Positions 25,288-34,012 of a DNA stretch of 64,000 nucleotides are shown here, one piece after another. Each line of letters begins with the position of its first letter. The first letter of the stretch is position 1. Position numbers and translations under genes: made by a program. Source of the stretch: Devosia sp. (lineage in GTDB: Bacteria; Pseudomonadota; Alphaproteobacteria; Rhizobiales; Devosiaceae); the NCBI RefSeq assembly GCF_017307495.1, contig NZ_JAFKHE010000028.1, positions 41,654-105,653 of the forward strand, in the 5' to 3' direction. The notes beneath the pieces were generated by a model. It was not told where the DNA came from. It saw only the letters and a program-made list of their open reading frames with translations, and made no database searches.

Positions 25288-26499
25288 ATGGGCACCGCCG
25301 GACGATACCTCGGATCGGCGGTCCTGACGGTGGCGCTGGGGCTGAGCCCCGCGCTCGGCTACGCGACGACCTTCGTGCTGCTTGGGCTGGCGGCAATCTC
25401 GTGGCTTTGGCAAGGCCCCCTCGCCCGTCGCTTCGCGGCGACCTCTCCCCCAGAGGGAGGGGTCAGCCCGAGGCTGGGTGTGGGCGCCTTCCCAGCCCTT
25501 CTGTTCGGCCTCTCCTACCTCCTCATCGCAGTCTCGGCCCTCACGACCGTTCGCACCCCTGCGGACCTCGTCCCCCTCCTCGGCCTTGCCGCGCCGTTGT
25601 TCTACGCGCCCCTCGCCAGCCTGGTCGGCGGCGCCGATCTTGTCCGCTACGGCATTGCCGGTGCCATCATCGGACTCGCCACCGCCCTCCTCTACCGCTA
25701 CGGCCTCGGCATGCCCCGCGCGGCCGAGGGTTCCTGGCTCACCGATCCCTACCGACTGGCCGTCACCACGCTGCTCGCCGCGACGCTTGGCCTCGGCGCC
25801 TGGTTCTCGCAACACCGCTGGCGCGGTCTGAGCCTTTTCGCCCTTGCCGCCGGCGTTGCCGTCATCGTGCTCAGCGGGTCCCGCACCGCCCTGCTCGGCC
25901 TGCCGGTACTGATGCTCATCACCGGTCTCTGCCTCGCGCGCCGACCGCTTGCGCGGATAGCGGTCATCGCCGCGGCAGTGGCCGTGATTGTCGCCGCCTT
26001 GTTCGTCGAACTCCCCGGCACCGAGCGCGTACGGCTGTGGGACATCCTCGTCGCGATCGGTTCCGGCAGCCCGGTGAGCGACTCGGCCATCGACATCCGC
26101 CTCGGGCTGTACCGCGCCGCCGCCGAGCTGTTTGTTTCGTCGCCGTTGCTTGGCCACGGTTGGGGCGAAGCGACGATGCCGCAGGTGTGGGCGCTCCTTA
26201 CGCCCGCCCAGCTCAGCTGGGGACGCCTGCCCCACCTCCATAGCGACATCGCCCAGTTCGCCGTCTCCGGCGGCCTCTTCGGCATCATGGCCTGGCTGCT
26301 GCTTGTCCTGGCGCCGATTGCCGGATACCTGCGCCTGCCTGACAACGCGCGTACCCCGCAGCGCCGCCACGCGCTGCTGGTGCTGGTCGTCGGGGCGCTC
26401 GTGCTGGGCCTGCCCGATACTTTCCTCGCCGCGCCGATGACGCTGACGATCTACGTGGTGCTGGCTGCGGCGGTGGTTGGGCGTTCCCCTCGCCCTTGA
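25288..26499 (+). CDS. O-antigen ligase/polymerase-like membrane protein with an in-frame repeat insert
   Basis: A 403-residue, roughly ten-helix membrane protein. The Wzy/WaaL-type signature is the conserved loop LLGHGWGEA followed by PHLHSDIAQFAVSGGLFGIM, as in O-antigen ligases and polymerases that join glycans at the periplasmic face. It starts three bases after pheT and may be co-transcribed. Residues about 43-66 (GPLARRFAATSPPEGG onward) are encoded by a palindromic repeat also found outside genes; they fall in the loop between the first two hydrophobic blocks. The substrate is unknown. Confidence 0.75.
   Translation: MGTAGRYLGSAVLTVALGLSPALGYATTFVLLGLAAISWLWQGPLARRFAATSPPEGGVSPRLGVGAFPALLFGLSYLLIAVSALTTVRTPADLVPLLGLAAPLFYAPLASLVGGADLVRYGIAGAIIGLATALLYRYGLGMPRAAEGSWLTDPYRLAVTTLLAATLGLGAWFSQHRWRGLSLFALAAGVAVIVLSGSRTALLGLPVLMLITGLCLARRPLARIAVIAAAVAVIVAALFVELPGTERVRLWDILVAIGSGSPVSDSAIDIRLGLYRAAAELFVSSPLLGHGWGEATMPQVWALLTPAQLSWGRLPHLHSDIAQFAVSGGLFGIMAWLLLVLAPIAGYLRLPDNARTPQRRHALLVLVVGALVLGLPDTFLAAPMTLTIYVVLAAAVVGRSPRP
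25412..25489. repeat. Palindromic repeat, family C, inside a coding sequence
   Basis: GGCCCCCTCGCCCGTCGCTT through ACCTCTCCCCCAGAGGGAGG matches the intergenic copy at 48070-48119 at about 44 of 50 positions. Its length keeps the reading frame of the surrounding membrane-protein gene open. Confidence 0.85.
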
Positions 26500-26539
26500 T
26501 ACCAGGGCTCGGCCGTCTTGCCCGTTGCGGCAAAGAGAA

Positions 26540-26568
26540 GCCGCCCGAACGGGGGAGGTTCGGGCGGC
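26540..26568. terminator. Strong hairpin after the O-antigen ligase-like gene
   Basis: GCCGCCCGAAC and GTTCGGGCGGC are perfect 11-base arms with a seven-base loop, 40 bases after the stop. The T-rich tail (TTCTCTTT) is on the reverse strand, so as a forward terminator it would be imperfect; it may still stop or stabilise transcripts. Confidence 0.55.
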
Positions 26569-26659
26569 TCGGCCGGCGGTGGGGGCGCACCTGCCGGACA
26601 GGGGACCTCCATCAAACGCTTGAGCAGCCGATGGGTTCCACTATTGTCGGCGCCGAGTC

Positions 26660-27670
26660 GTGCGGGGGTCGAAATTGGGTTCGGAACAGGTGAGCGTCGC
26701 GCCGCGGCCGCGCTACCAGTTGCTCGACATCCTGCGCGGTTTGGCGATTCTCGCCATGATCGTGTTCCACATCGCCTGGGACCTGTTCTACTTCGGCTAC
26801 TCGAACGTAGACGTCACGAGCGAGCTGGGCTGGGTCATCTTCCAGAAGGCGATCCTGACGAGCTTCCTGCTGCTGGTGGGGGCCGGTCTTATGCTTGCGC
26901 ATGGCAGCGGCATCCGCTGGACGCGTTTCTGGCGGCGCTTCGCATTCCTCGTGCTGGCCGCGTTGCTGGTCACGGCCGGGACATACATCCAGTTTCCGGA
27001 TTTCTTCGTGTTCTTCGGCGTGCTGCATGCCATCGCGCTGTTTTCGCTCATCGGCCTGGCGTTCCTGCGCCTGCCGCCATGGCTGACGGCGGCGGCCGGC
27101 GTGGTCGCGATCGCCGCCAACTTTGCCTACAGCAATCCGGTCTTTTCGAGCCGGGAACTGGGCTGGATCGGCTTCTGGCCGAGCTCGCCGCCGACCAGCG
27201 ACGTGGTGCCGATCTTCCCCTGGCTGGGTGTGGTGCTGCTCGGCATCGCGGGCATGAAACTGGTGCTTGCGAGCCCGCTCGCCGGGGGACTGGCGGCGTT
27301 CTCGAGCAATGAGCCGGCGGCGCGCGGGCTTGCCTTTGTCGGGCGCTGGAGCCTGCTGATCTACCTGCTGCACCAGCCGCTGCTCATCGGCGGATTCGAC
27401 CTGCTGCAGATGGTGCAGCCGCCCGCGGTGATGCCGGCGGTCGAGTCGGTGTCGGATGGCTTCGTGCGCACCTGCCGCCAGAGCTGCGAAGCGACCGGCG
27501 CGACGGCCGAGTACTGCACGCGCTACTGCGCCTGCGCGCTCGAGCAGGTCGACAAGGCCGACATGTGGGACACCGTGTCGGCCTCCGACCCGACGGCAGA
27601 GCAACTGGCGGGCCTGAACTCGGTCGCCAAGCTCTGCACCGCGATGGTGCAGAACCCGCCGGCTCCCTAG
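26660..27670 (+). CDS. DUF1624/heparan-alpha-glucosaminide N-acetyltransferase-like membrane protein
   Basis: About 336 residues with seven or more membrane helices. The opening YQLLDILRGLAILAMIVFHI with its arginine and histidine, and SLLIYLLHQPLLIGGFDLLQ later, are the DUF1624/HGSNAT family marks of acetyl-CoA-dependent sugar acylation across the membrane. A Cys-rich tail of about 70 residues (TCRQSCEATGATAEYCTRYC) is cytosolic or periplasmic and unusual. The start is uncertain: GTG 26660, TTG 26675 and GTG 26690 are all in frame. The stop shares a CTAG with the convergent gnd stop. Confidence 0.8.
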   Translation: MRGSKLGSEQVSVAPRPRYQLLDILRGLAILAMIVFHIAWDLFYFGYSNVDVTSELGWVIFQKAILTSFLLLVGAGLMLAHGSGIRWTRFWRRFAFLVLAALLVTAGTYIQFPDFFVFFGVLHAIALFSLIGLAFLRLPPWLTAAAGVVAIAANFAYSNPVFSSRELGWIGFWPSSPPTSDVVPIFPWLGVVLLGIAGMKLVLASPLAGGLAAFSSNEPAARGLAFVGRWSLLIYLLHQPLLIGGFDLLQMVQPPAVMPAVESVSDGFVRTCRQSCEATGATAEYCTRYCACALEQVDKADMWDTVSASDPTAEQLAGLNSVAKLCTAMVQNPPAP

Positions 27671-28644
27671 TTCTGTTCCCGGTGACCGCCGAAGCCCAAC
27701 CGCATCGCCGAGAGCATCTTCTCGGCGAAGTTGTGGTCCTGCCGGGAGCGGAAGCGCGTGAAGAGCGCCGCCGTCAGCACTTCGGCCGGCACCGCTTCCT
27801 CGACCGCCGCCTCCACCGTCCAGCGGCCCTCGCCGGAATCGGCGACGTGGCCGGAGAAGCCCTCGAGTTCGGGATCCCTGGCGAGCGCCGTGGCGCTGAG
27901 GTCGAGCAGCCACGAGGTGACGACGGAGCCTCGCCGCCAGACTTCAGCAATGTCGGCGACGTTCAGGTCAAGCCGGAGGTCGGGCGGCAGCAGCTCGGAA
28001 TTCTTGCTGGCGAGAATGTCGAAGCCCTCGGCATAGGCCTGCATCATGCCGTACTCGATGCCGTTGTGGATCATCTTGACGAAATGGCCGGCCCCGGCCG
28101 GTCCGGCATGGATATAGCCCTGCTCGACGCGGGGATCGGAGCCCTCGCGGCCCGGGGTGACGGGGATGTCACCGCGCCCGGGCGCGAGAGCGGCAAAGAT
28201 CGGGTCGAGATGGTCGACCGCGGCCTTGTCGCCGCCGATCATCAGGCAGTAGCCGCGCTCGAGCCCCCAGACGCCGCCGGAAGTGCCGACGTCGACATAG
28301 CGGATGCCGGTGCGCGCGAACTCGGCGGCGCGACGGATGTCGTCCTTGTAGTAGGTGTTGCCGCCGTCGATCAGGATGTCGCCTGGCGAGAGGCAGGAGG
28401 CGAGGTGGGCCAGGGTCCCTTCGGTGATCTTGCCGGCAGGCAGCATGACCCAGATGGCGCGCGGCGCCGCGCTCAGCGACCCCACTAGGCTCTCCAGCGT
28501 CTCGGCCGGCCGGGCGCCCTCCCCGCCCAGGGCGGCGCGCGCATCGGCGTCGATGTCGTAGACTGCGACTTCATGGCCGGCGCGCATCAGCCGTTTGGCG
28601 ATATTGCCGCCCATGCGGCCCAACCCGACAATGCCGATCTGCAT
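27667..28644 (-). CDS. gnd: Decarboxylating 6-phosphogluconate dehydrogenase (GndA/YqeC type)
   Basis: A 325-residue short-form enzyme: MQIGIVGLGRMGGNIAKRLM is the NAD(P) fold, GDILIDGGNTYYKDDIRRAA and YVDVGTSGGVWGLERGYCLM surround the substrate site, and the catalytic Lys/His region is GAGHFVKMIHNGIEYGMMQA. It converts 6-phosphogluconate to ribulose-5-phosphate with NAD(P)H. It is shorter than the dimeric enteric enzyme (about 470 residues), as expected for this tetrameric subtype. No zwf lies in the window. Confidence 0.93.
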   Translation of the reverse strand: MQIGIVGLGRMGGNIAKRLMRAGHEVAVYDIDADARAALGGEGARPAETLESLVGSLSAAPRAIWVMLPAGKITEGTLAHLASCLSPGDILIDGGNTYYKDDIRRAAEFARTGIRYVDVGTSGGVWGLERGYCLMIGGDKAAVDHLDPIFAALAPGRGDIPVTPGREGSDPRVEQGYIHAGPAGAGHFVKMIHNGIEYGMMQAYAEGFDILASKNSELLPPDLRLDLNVADIAEVWRRGSVVTSWLLDLSATALARDPELEGFSGHVADSGEGRWTVEAAVEEAVPAEVLTAALFTRFRSRQDHNFAEKMLSAMRLGFGGHREQN

Positions 28645-28736
28645 GATTATGTTCTCCGTGCTGGCGACTGACGCGGGGAGTGTTATACGCGACAACGTGG
28701 CACGGGGGGAGCAAGCCCCCGGCGAGGAGGATGACT

Positions 28737-29606
28737 ATGCGGGTAGTGGTGACTGGCGGAGCCGGCAATCTCGGAACCAAGCTGCGGCTGGCGCTGGAGA
28801 CGGCCGACTGGGTGGAGGAGGTCGTCGGCATCGACGTCAGGCCGTTCGAGGCCTCGGGCAAGTCCCGGTCGGTGGTTGCCGATCTCGCCGACCCCGATGA
28901 CGAGCGCTGGCTGGAGCCGGTCCGCGCCGCCGACGGAATCGTGCACTATGCCTCGGCCAATCCGGCGCCGACCTCGAGCTGGGCCGAATCGGCGAAGTCG
29001 TTCGACATGACGGCAAACCTGCTCGAGAACGCCGGCGGCGGCTCGCGGCCGTGCCGGTTCGTCTTCGCCTCGTCCAATCACGCCATGGGCGGCTACAAGG
29101 ACGATCCGCTGCCGGGGGGCCAGAAGCTCAGGATGGCAACGCCTCAGATGAGCGGCACGCGCTACTGGGACGGACAGATGTATCGCTGGGGCGCCGCCTA
29201 TGGCGCGACCAAGATGCTGGGCGAGCGCGTCTGCATGGCGCGGGCCCACGCCACCAACGGCCGCATTACCGCGGTTGCGACTCGCATCGGCTGGTGCCAG
29301 GGCGGCGCCAACCTCGCGACGACGCTCACCGATGGCGGCGGCGGGGCCGGCGAGCCCGACGCCAGCGGCGCCGCGCGCAACGCCCGGTGGTATCGCGACA
29401 TGTGGCTCAGCAACGCCGACCACGAGCGGCTGATGATCGCGGCCCTGACCGCCGACGCCAGCAAGTGGCCGGCCCCGGCAATCGTCGTCAACGGCATGTC
29501 GAACAATTCGGGCATGCCCTGGGACCTCGAGGACGGACGCGCCTGGATCGGCTACGATCCCCAGGACGACGTCTGGGCCGAGCTCGAGAAGGCGGGGCGC
29601 GCCTGA
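28737..29606 (+). CDS. NAD(P)-dependent SDR oxidoreductase (uronate dehydrogenase-like)
   Basis: A 289-residue extended-type SDR. MRVVVTGGAGNLGTKLRLAL is the cofactor loop, FVFASSNHAMGGYKDDPLPG the Ser region, and YGATKMLGERV supplies the YxxxK-like Tyr and Lys. The sequence resembles uronate dehydrogenases and related sugar oxidoreductases. GAGGAGG lies six bases before the ATG at 28737; the ATG at 28731 is too close to it. It is divergent from gnd. Confidence 0.85.
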   Translation: MRVVVTGGAGNLGTKLRLALETADWVEEVVGIDVRPFEASGKSRSVVADLADPDDERWLEPVRAADGIVHYASANPAPTSSWAESAKSFDMTANLLENAGGGSRPCRFVFASSNHAMGGYKDDPLPGGQKLRMATPQMSGTRYWDGQMYRWGAAYGATKMLGERVCMARAHATNGRITAVATRIGWCQGGANLATTLTDGGGGAGEPDASGAARNARWYRDMWLSNADHERLMIAALTADASKWPAPAIVVNGMSNNSGMPWDLEDGRAWIGYDPQDDVWAELEKAGRA

Positions 29607-29702
29607 CGCTCGCGGGCATTGCCTTCGGAGCCGCCGGCAAGTAATGCGGCACCAGCAGGACGGCGCGCCCGGCGCGCCGCCCGTCACTACAGGGGGAACA
29701 CA

Positions 29703-31001
29703 ATGAGCTTTGCCGATATCTACGCCCGCGTCGTTGCCTGGATCGGCGCCGGGGCAATTCTCGCCCGCAGCTTCAACGAGCCCAGGCGCGATCCGATCTA
29801 TGGCGGCACGCCCGCCATTCCCGAGGCCAAGCCGCAGGCGATCCCGACGCTGAAGATGCCGACGGCACGCGGCTGGTCCGGCGACCACAAGCCGACGGCC
29901 GCGGCGGGCCTCAAGGTCAACGCCTTCGCCAAGGGCCTGCGCCATCCGCGCTGGATGCACGTGCTGCCCAATGGCGACGTGCTGGTGGCCGAGGCGCTGT
30001 CGACGCCGGGCGGAATCAAGACCCCGTTCGACTACGCCATCTACACGACGATGAAGCGCGCCGCCGCGGTGGGTGAAAGCCCCAACCGCATCACGCTGCT
30101 GCGCGACGCCGACGGGGACGGCGTAGCCGAGGTGCGCCACACCCTGCTCGAGGGCCTGAACCAGCCATTCGGCATGCAGCTGATCGGCGAGACGCTCTAT
30201 GTCGGCAACACCGACGGCGTCTATGCCTATCCGTTCAAGCCCGGCGAGACGCGCATCACCGCGCCGGGTAAGAAGCTGATGGACACCAAGCCCGCCGGCC
30301 ACTGGACGCGCAGCCTGCTGGCCAGCGCCGACAAGACCAAGCTGTATGTCGGGGTCGGCTCGCTCTCCAATATCGCCGAGCATGGCTTCGAAGCGGAGAT
30401 CGGCCGCGCCTGCATCTATGAACTCGACCTCGCCACCGGTACGCACCGGATCTTCGCCGGCGGCCTGCGCAACCCGGTCGGGCTCGCCTTCGAGCCGACC
30501 ACCGGCGAGCTGTGGACCGTGGTCAACGAGCGCGACGGCATCGGCGACGAGACGCCGCCCGACTACCTGACCTCGGTCAAGAACGGCGGCTTCTACGGCT
30601 GGCCCTATTCGTACTGGGGCCAGATCGTCGATCACCGCGTGCCGCAGGATCCAGCCATGGTGGCCAAGGCCACGGCACCCGACTATGCGCTGGGCGGGCA
30701 TACAGCTTCGCTGGGCCTGTGCTGGCTGCCCGAAGGCACGCTGCCGGGCTTTCCCGACGGCATGGCCATCGGCCAGCACGGCTCGTGGAACCGCTCGACG
30801 CTGTCGGGCTACAAGCTGGCCTTCGTGCCCTTCGTCAACGGCAAGCCGACCGGGACGCCGCGCGAAATCCTGACCGGGTTCCTCTCGCCCGACGAGAAGG
30901 AGTCGTACGGCCGGCCGGTCGGCGTGGTGATCGGTCCGGATGGTGCGGTGCTGATGGCCGACGACGTCGGCGACGTGATCTGGCGCGTGACGGGCGCCTG
31001 A
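29703..31001 (+). CDS. PQQ-dependent sugar (sorbosone-type) dehydrogenase
   Basis: A 432-residue beta-propeller. KGLRHPRWMHVLPNGDVLVA, FAGGLRNPVGLAFEPTTGEL, YGWPYSYWGQ and GRPVGVVIGPDGAVLMADDV are blade motifs of the soluble aldose/L-sorbosone dehydrogenase family, which oxidises sugars with PQQ in the periplasm. The N-terminus has a hydrophobic stretch (IYARVVAWIGAGAILA) that could be an uncleaved anchor rather than a typical signal peptide. The start ATG has a GGGGG-rich leader. PQQ synthesis genes are not in the window. Confidence 0.88.
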   Translation: MSFADIYARVVAWIGAGAILARSFNEPRRDPIYGGTPAIPEAKPQAIPTLKMPTARGWSGDHKPTAAAGLKVNAFAKGLRHPRWMHVLPNGDVLVAEALSTPGGIKTPFDYAIYTTMKRAAAVGESPNRITLLRDADGDGVAEVRHTLLEGLNQPFGMQLIGETLYVGNTDGVYAYPFKPGETRITAPGKKLMDTKPAGHWTRSLLASADKTKLYVGVGSLSNIAEHGFEAEIGRACIYELDLATGTHRIFAGGLRNPVGLAFEPTTGELWTVVNERDGIGDETPPDYLTSVKNGGFYGWPYSYWGQIVDHRVPQDPAMVAKATAPDYALGGHTASLGLCWLPEGTLPGFPDGMAIGQHGSWNRSTLSGYKLAFVPFVNGKPTGTPREILTGFLSPDEKESYGRPVGVVIGPDGAVLMADDVGDVIWRVTGA

Positions 31002-31006
31002 GCCCG

Positions 31007-31477
31007 CTACTCGTGATCCGCCCAGTTGCCGCGCGATCCGCGCGGCATGGCGCTGAGGGCGCCGAGCAGGCGGTTCAGCAGGGCGTTCTCGCGCGGCTGG
31101 TCGGTCGCCTGGCTCTGCAGCTGCACCAGCAGGGCCGAGGTGGTGTTGAGCCGGGCGCAGGCGATGGTCGCGATTTGCAGCGCCAGCTCGGGATGCTGCA
31201 TCAGCACTTCGATCGCCTCGTCGACGACGCGCACGGTGCTCTGCGTCTCGGCGACAACCGTGGCGCTGTGCGGGGTGCCAAGCAGGACCGCCATCTCGCC
31301 GACGATCGCGCCGGGCTGGTCGATCGTCGCCAGGGTCACCCCGCCGCGCGTGACCTTCAGCTTCCCGCTCTCGAGAATGTAGAGCTGTCCGGAACGAGTG
31401 CCTTCGGTCGTCAGCTGCGTGCCCGGAGCCAGGGTCTCGAGCGGCAGGGCGACGGTGAGGGCGGCAAGGCCGGGCAT
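31007..31477 (-). CDS. Stand-alone cyclic-nucleotide-binding-fold protein, paralog 1
   Basis: A 156-residue protein consisting of one CNB domain (residues 8-110) and a helical tail (LQIATIACARLNTTSALLVQ), with no HTH or other output domain. The phosphate-binding cassette reads VGEMAVLLGTPHSATV, where the cAMP-phosphate-contacting Arg is His70. It is clearly related to proteins at 36492-36992 and 56107-56535, which share the cassette and the tail. Its role may be protein-protein regulation; the ligand is unknown. It converges with the sugar dehydrogenase gene. Confidence 0.8.
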   Translation of the reverse strand: MPGLAALTVALPLETLAPGTQLTTEGTRSGQLYILESGKLKVTRGGVTLATIDQPGAIVGEMAVLLGTPHSATVVAETQSTVRVVDEAIEVLMQHPELALQIATIACARLNTTSALLVQLQSQATDQPRENALLNRLLGALSAMPRGSRGNWADHE

Positions 31478-31678
31478 GGCGCAAATCTCCGTTGGCGCGC
31501 CAGAGTTGCATGGCGCACGCCTCGAACGGAAGAGGGCAAACAGGGGCCACTAACGCCTCGTTAAGCCTACCGTCATGTCAACCAGGTCCGTTCACCAAAA
31601 GTAACCATCAATCCCCCTAGCTTGGGTCGCGAAAGCACGTCCGCCCAGTCTACCGGCGGATTCGTATGGGGGCATAGA

Positions 31679-32203
31679 ATGATCAAGAACGGCCTCGGCA
31701 GGTCGGCCCGGTTCGGGCTGTTCGCGGTGGCGCTGGCGCTGGGCGGGACCTCGCTCTCGGCCTGCAGTTCGATCGGCTACTCGAGCTTCGGTCAGAACAA
31801 GCTCGAGGTCGCCGAACTCAAGAACATCGGCGACTACACGGCCGAGCGGGCTTTGTCCGAGGGGCGTGCCCATTTCCGCAACTCCGACTTCGGCTACTCG
31901 GCCGCGCTCTACAAGCGCGCCGTGGAACTGAACCCCGGCAATGCCGAGGGCTATGTCGGGCTGTCGGCCTCCTACGACCGGCTCGGCCGGTTCGACCTCG
32001 CCGATCGCGTCTATGCCTCGCTGTACAAGCTCTCCGGCGGCACCGCCCAGTACTACAACAACCTGGGCTATTCCTTCATGCTGCGCGGCAAGCTGAGCGA
32101 GGCGCTGGCGAATTTCCGCAAGGCCCAGGCGATCGACCCGGAGAACCTCGTGGTCGCCAACAATATCCAGATCCTCAAGGACGCAGCGGCCTCTCGCGCC
32201 TGA
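31679..32203 (+). CDS. TPR lipoprotein, probable TadD-like pilus assembly protein
   Basis: A 174-residue protein with a lipoprotein signal (FGLFAVALALGGTSLSAC, lipobox LSAC) followed by TPR-type helices (YSAALYKRAVELNPGNAEGY, AQYYNNLGYSFMLRGKLSEA). TadD lipoproteins of this layout help assemble the Tad/Flp pilus secretin. The position facing the cpaB-cpaC cluster supports that reading, although TPR lipoproteins have many roles. The ATG at 31679 places the signal at the N-terminus. Confidence 0.78.
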   Translation: MIKNGLGRSARFGLFAVALALGGTSLSACSSIGYSSFGQNKLEVAELKNIGDYTAERALSEGRAHFRNSDFGYSAALYKRAVELNPGNAEGYVGLSASYDRLGRFDLADRVYASLYKLSGGTAQYYNNLGYSFMLRGKLSEALANFRKAQAIDPENLVVANNIQILKDAAASRA

Positions 32204-32265
32204 GCCGAACGAGAGGCAGAGCCCGGATACGGCCCTGCCGCGCGCCGACAGGCGTGGGACCACGA

Positions 32266-32535
32266 CTAGGGTGTCGCCGGAGGCGTCGTGGTGGGGGTGG
32301 TCGAGGTCGTGGCCTCGGTGCCGACGACGCCGTTCTTGCCCAAGCCCGTGGTCGTATTCATCGACGGCTTGGACGGATTGATCGTCTGCATGGCCATGTT
32401 GGCCTTCACGGCATTGCCGGCGACATAGCCGACGCGGTCGGTATGCTGGGCGTAGTCGTAGGCGCAGCCGCCGAGCAGCAGGGTGGCGCCAAGACCAAAG
32501 GCGCCGGCGAGCTTTGTGGTCGGTGTCGCGCTCAA
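32266..32535 (-). CDS. Small lipoprotein downstream of cpaC (pilus-associated)
   Basis: An 89-residue protein with an N-terminal hydrophobic segment and lipobox LLGGC, then AYDYAQHTDRVGYVAGNAVK and AMQTINPSKPSMNTTTGLGK, and a Thr/Pro-rich tail. The probable TTG start overlaps the cpaC stop (TTGA), with GGGGAG six bases upstream, so it is translationally coupled to cpaC. A short lipoprotein with a DRV..GxAVxxNxAxQxxxP pattern follows cpaC in other Rhizobiales from memory; that is established only loosely. It likely acts in the pilus envelope channel. Confidence 0.75.
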   Translation of the reverse strand: MSATPTTKLAGAFGLGATLLLGGCAYDYAQHTDRVGYVAGNAVKANMAMQTINPSKPSMNTTTGLGKNGVVGTEATTSTTPTTTPPATP

Positions 32536-33929
32536 CTGCCGCTCCCCAGGTCGATGATGTAGCCGTAGGGCCCGACAACGCCGGCACCGGTCTGGAAGTT
32601 CTTGATCATCTTGGGCGTCACTTCCATCTGGCCGAGCGCGAAGAACTCGAAGTCGTTGGCCGGCTGGGTCTGGTCGAGCGGAGTCGCAGCGACCTGGCCG
32701 GGCACCATCGGCTGCACCAGCCGGGGGGTGACGATGACGACCAGCTCGGTATCGTGCTTCTGGAAACCGGACGACTTGAACAGCGAGCCCAGCACCGGCA
32801 CATCGCCCAGCCACGGCAACTGGTTCTGGCTCAGCTGGGAGTCGTTCTGCAGCAGCCCGGCCACTGAGAAGCTCTGGCCGTCGCGCAGTTCGACCGTCGC
32901 GTCGAGCTTGCGGGTGTTGAAGACCGGATCGCTATCCTTGGTGATCGTCACCCCGCTGACCTCGGGCGTGAGATGAATCTGGATGCGGTCGTTGTCGAGC
33001 ACCTGCGGGGTGAAGATCAGCCGGACGCCGAACTCGCGATATTCGAGCGCTGCGTTGCCGTTGTTGTCGACCACGCGGATCGGCACCTCGCCGCCGGCGA
33101 GGAAGCTCGCCTTGACGCCGGACAGCGTGGTGAGGTTCGGTTCGGCCAGGGTGCGGACCAGCGCCTTGCCCTCGAGCGCATTAATGGTAGCGCTGAGACC
33201 GACGCCGCCGCCCGAGAGCACCTGGGTGACGAAGCTCGAGAACTTGGTGGCGTCGCCCGCCGGATTGGCGGCGCCGCCCATGACGTTGACGCCCACCCCG
33301 CCGATGCTGCCCTCCCACTGGATGCCGAGCTGGCGGCCGGCGTCGCGCTGCGCCTCGAGGATGCGGACCTCGAGATTGACCTGGCGGCCGCCGGTGACGG
33401 TCATGGTGTTGATCACTGCCGGGCTGCCGTATTGGCCGACGATCTCGAGCACCTTGCCCATCGTCACGTCGTCAGGGACGGTGCCGCCAACCCGGATGCG
33501 GCCATTGACGGTCGAGACCTTGACGTCGGCGTTGGGTACGGCGGCCTTGATCGACCGGTTCATGTCGGCAACGTCGGCGCCGACCTCGACCGCCAGCAGG
33601 CCGACCGGCGCGCCGGTATCGGAGAACAGGTTCACCGTCGTGGTGCCGAAGCTCTTGCCCACGAGGTAGAGCGAGCGATCGGTGATCGGCTGTGCGTCGG
33701 CAATGGTGGGGTCGGCCGAGACGATCTTGCCGACCGCGTCGGAGATGACCACCGTCACCGCCTGCGACACCGGCAGGTTGATCCGCATCACCGAGGTGGT
33801 CTTGAGGTCGTACTTGACGGTCTGCGCCGCGGCCGGGCTCGCGCCGAAGGCGACCATGCCCAACAGCAGGGCGATCACCGCACCCATCACCGCCCGGGCC
33901 GAAGCCCCCTGTTGCCTACCCGCCGCCAA
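32532..33929 (-). CDS. cpaC: Tad/Flp pilus outer-membrane secretin CpaC (RcpA)
   Basis: About 465 residues (a TTG at 33929; an ATG at 33887 is possible). A signal peptide ends at AAAQTVKYDL, a BON-like domain (RIRVGGTVPDDVTMGKVLEI) follows, and the secretin core shows VNLEVRILEAQRDAGRQLGI, LAEPNLTTLSGVKASFLAGG and LPWLGDVPVLGSLFKSSGFQ. It forms the outer-membrane gate of the pilus. Only cpaB and a lipoprotein flank it, so the ATPase, prepilin peptidase and pilin genes must be elsewhere or absent. Confidence 0.93.
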   Translation of the reverse strand: MAAGRQQGASARAVMGAVIALLLGMVAFGASPAAAQTVKYDLKTTSVMRINLPVSQAVTVVISDAVGKIVSADPTIADAQPITDRSLYLVGKSFGTTTVNLFSDTGAPVGLLAVEVGADVADMNRSIKAAVPNADVKVSTVNGRIRVGGTVPDDVTMGKVLEIVGQYGSPAVINTMTVTGGRQVNLEVRILEAQRDAGRQLGIQWEGSIGGVGVNVMGGAANPAGDATKFSSFVTQVLSGGGVGLSATINALEGKALVRTLAEPNLTTLSGVKASFLAGGEVPIRVVDNNGNAALEYREFGVRLIFTPQVLDNDRIQIHLTPEVSGVTITKDSDPVFNTRKLDATVELRDGQSFSVAGLLQNDSQLSQNQLPWLGDVPVLGSLFKSSGFQKHDTELVVIVTPRLVQPMVPGQVAATPLDQTQPANDFEFFALGQMEVTPKMIKNFQTGAGVVGPYGYIIDLGSGS

Positions 33930-34012
33930 TTTCGCCCCGTCCGCCAGTCAAACCAAGCCCTTTGCGCAAGCGTACCGCCGTTCGGTCAACGCCCGCTTAA
34001 TGTCATGCACGA

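Noticed and set aside
22436..25396. Very long reverse-strand open frame opposite pheT
   Set aside because: High GC makes long antisense frames; the composition (runs of His, Gly, Arg, Glu) is that of a shadow, and pheT on the forward strand has full motif support.
28683..31550. Long reverse-strand open frame opposite the SDR and sugar dehydrogenase genes
   Set aside because: It is antisense to two well-supported genes and shows no domain; its length comes from GC-rich codon bias.
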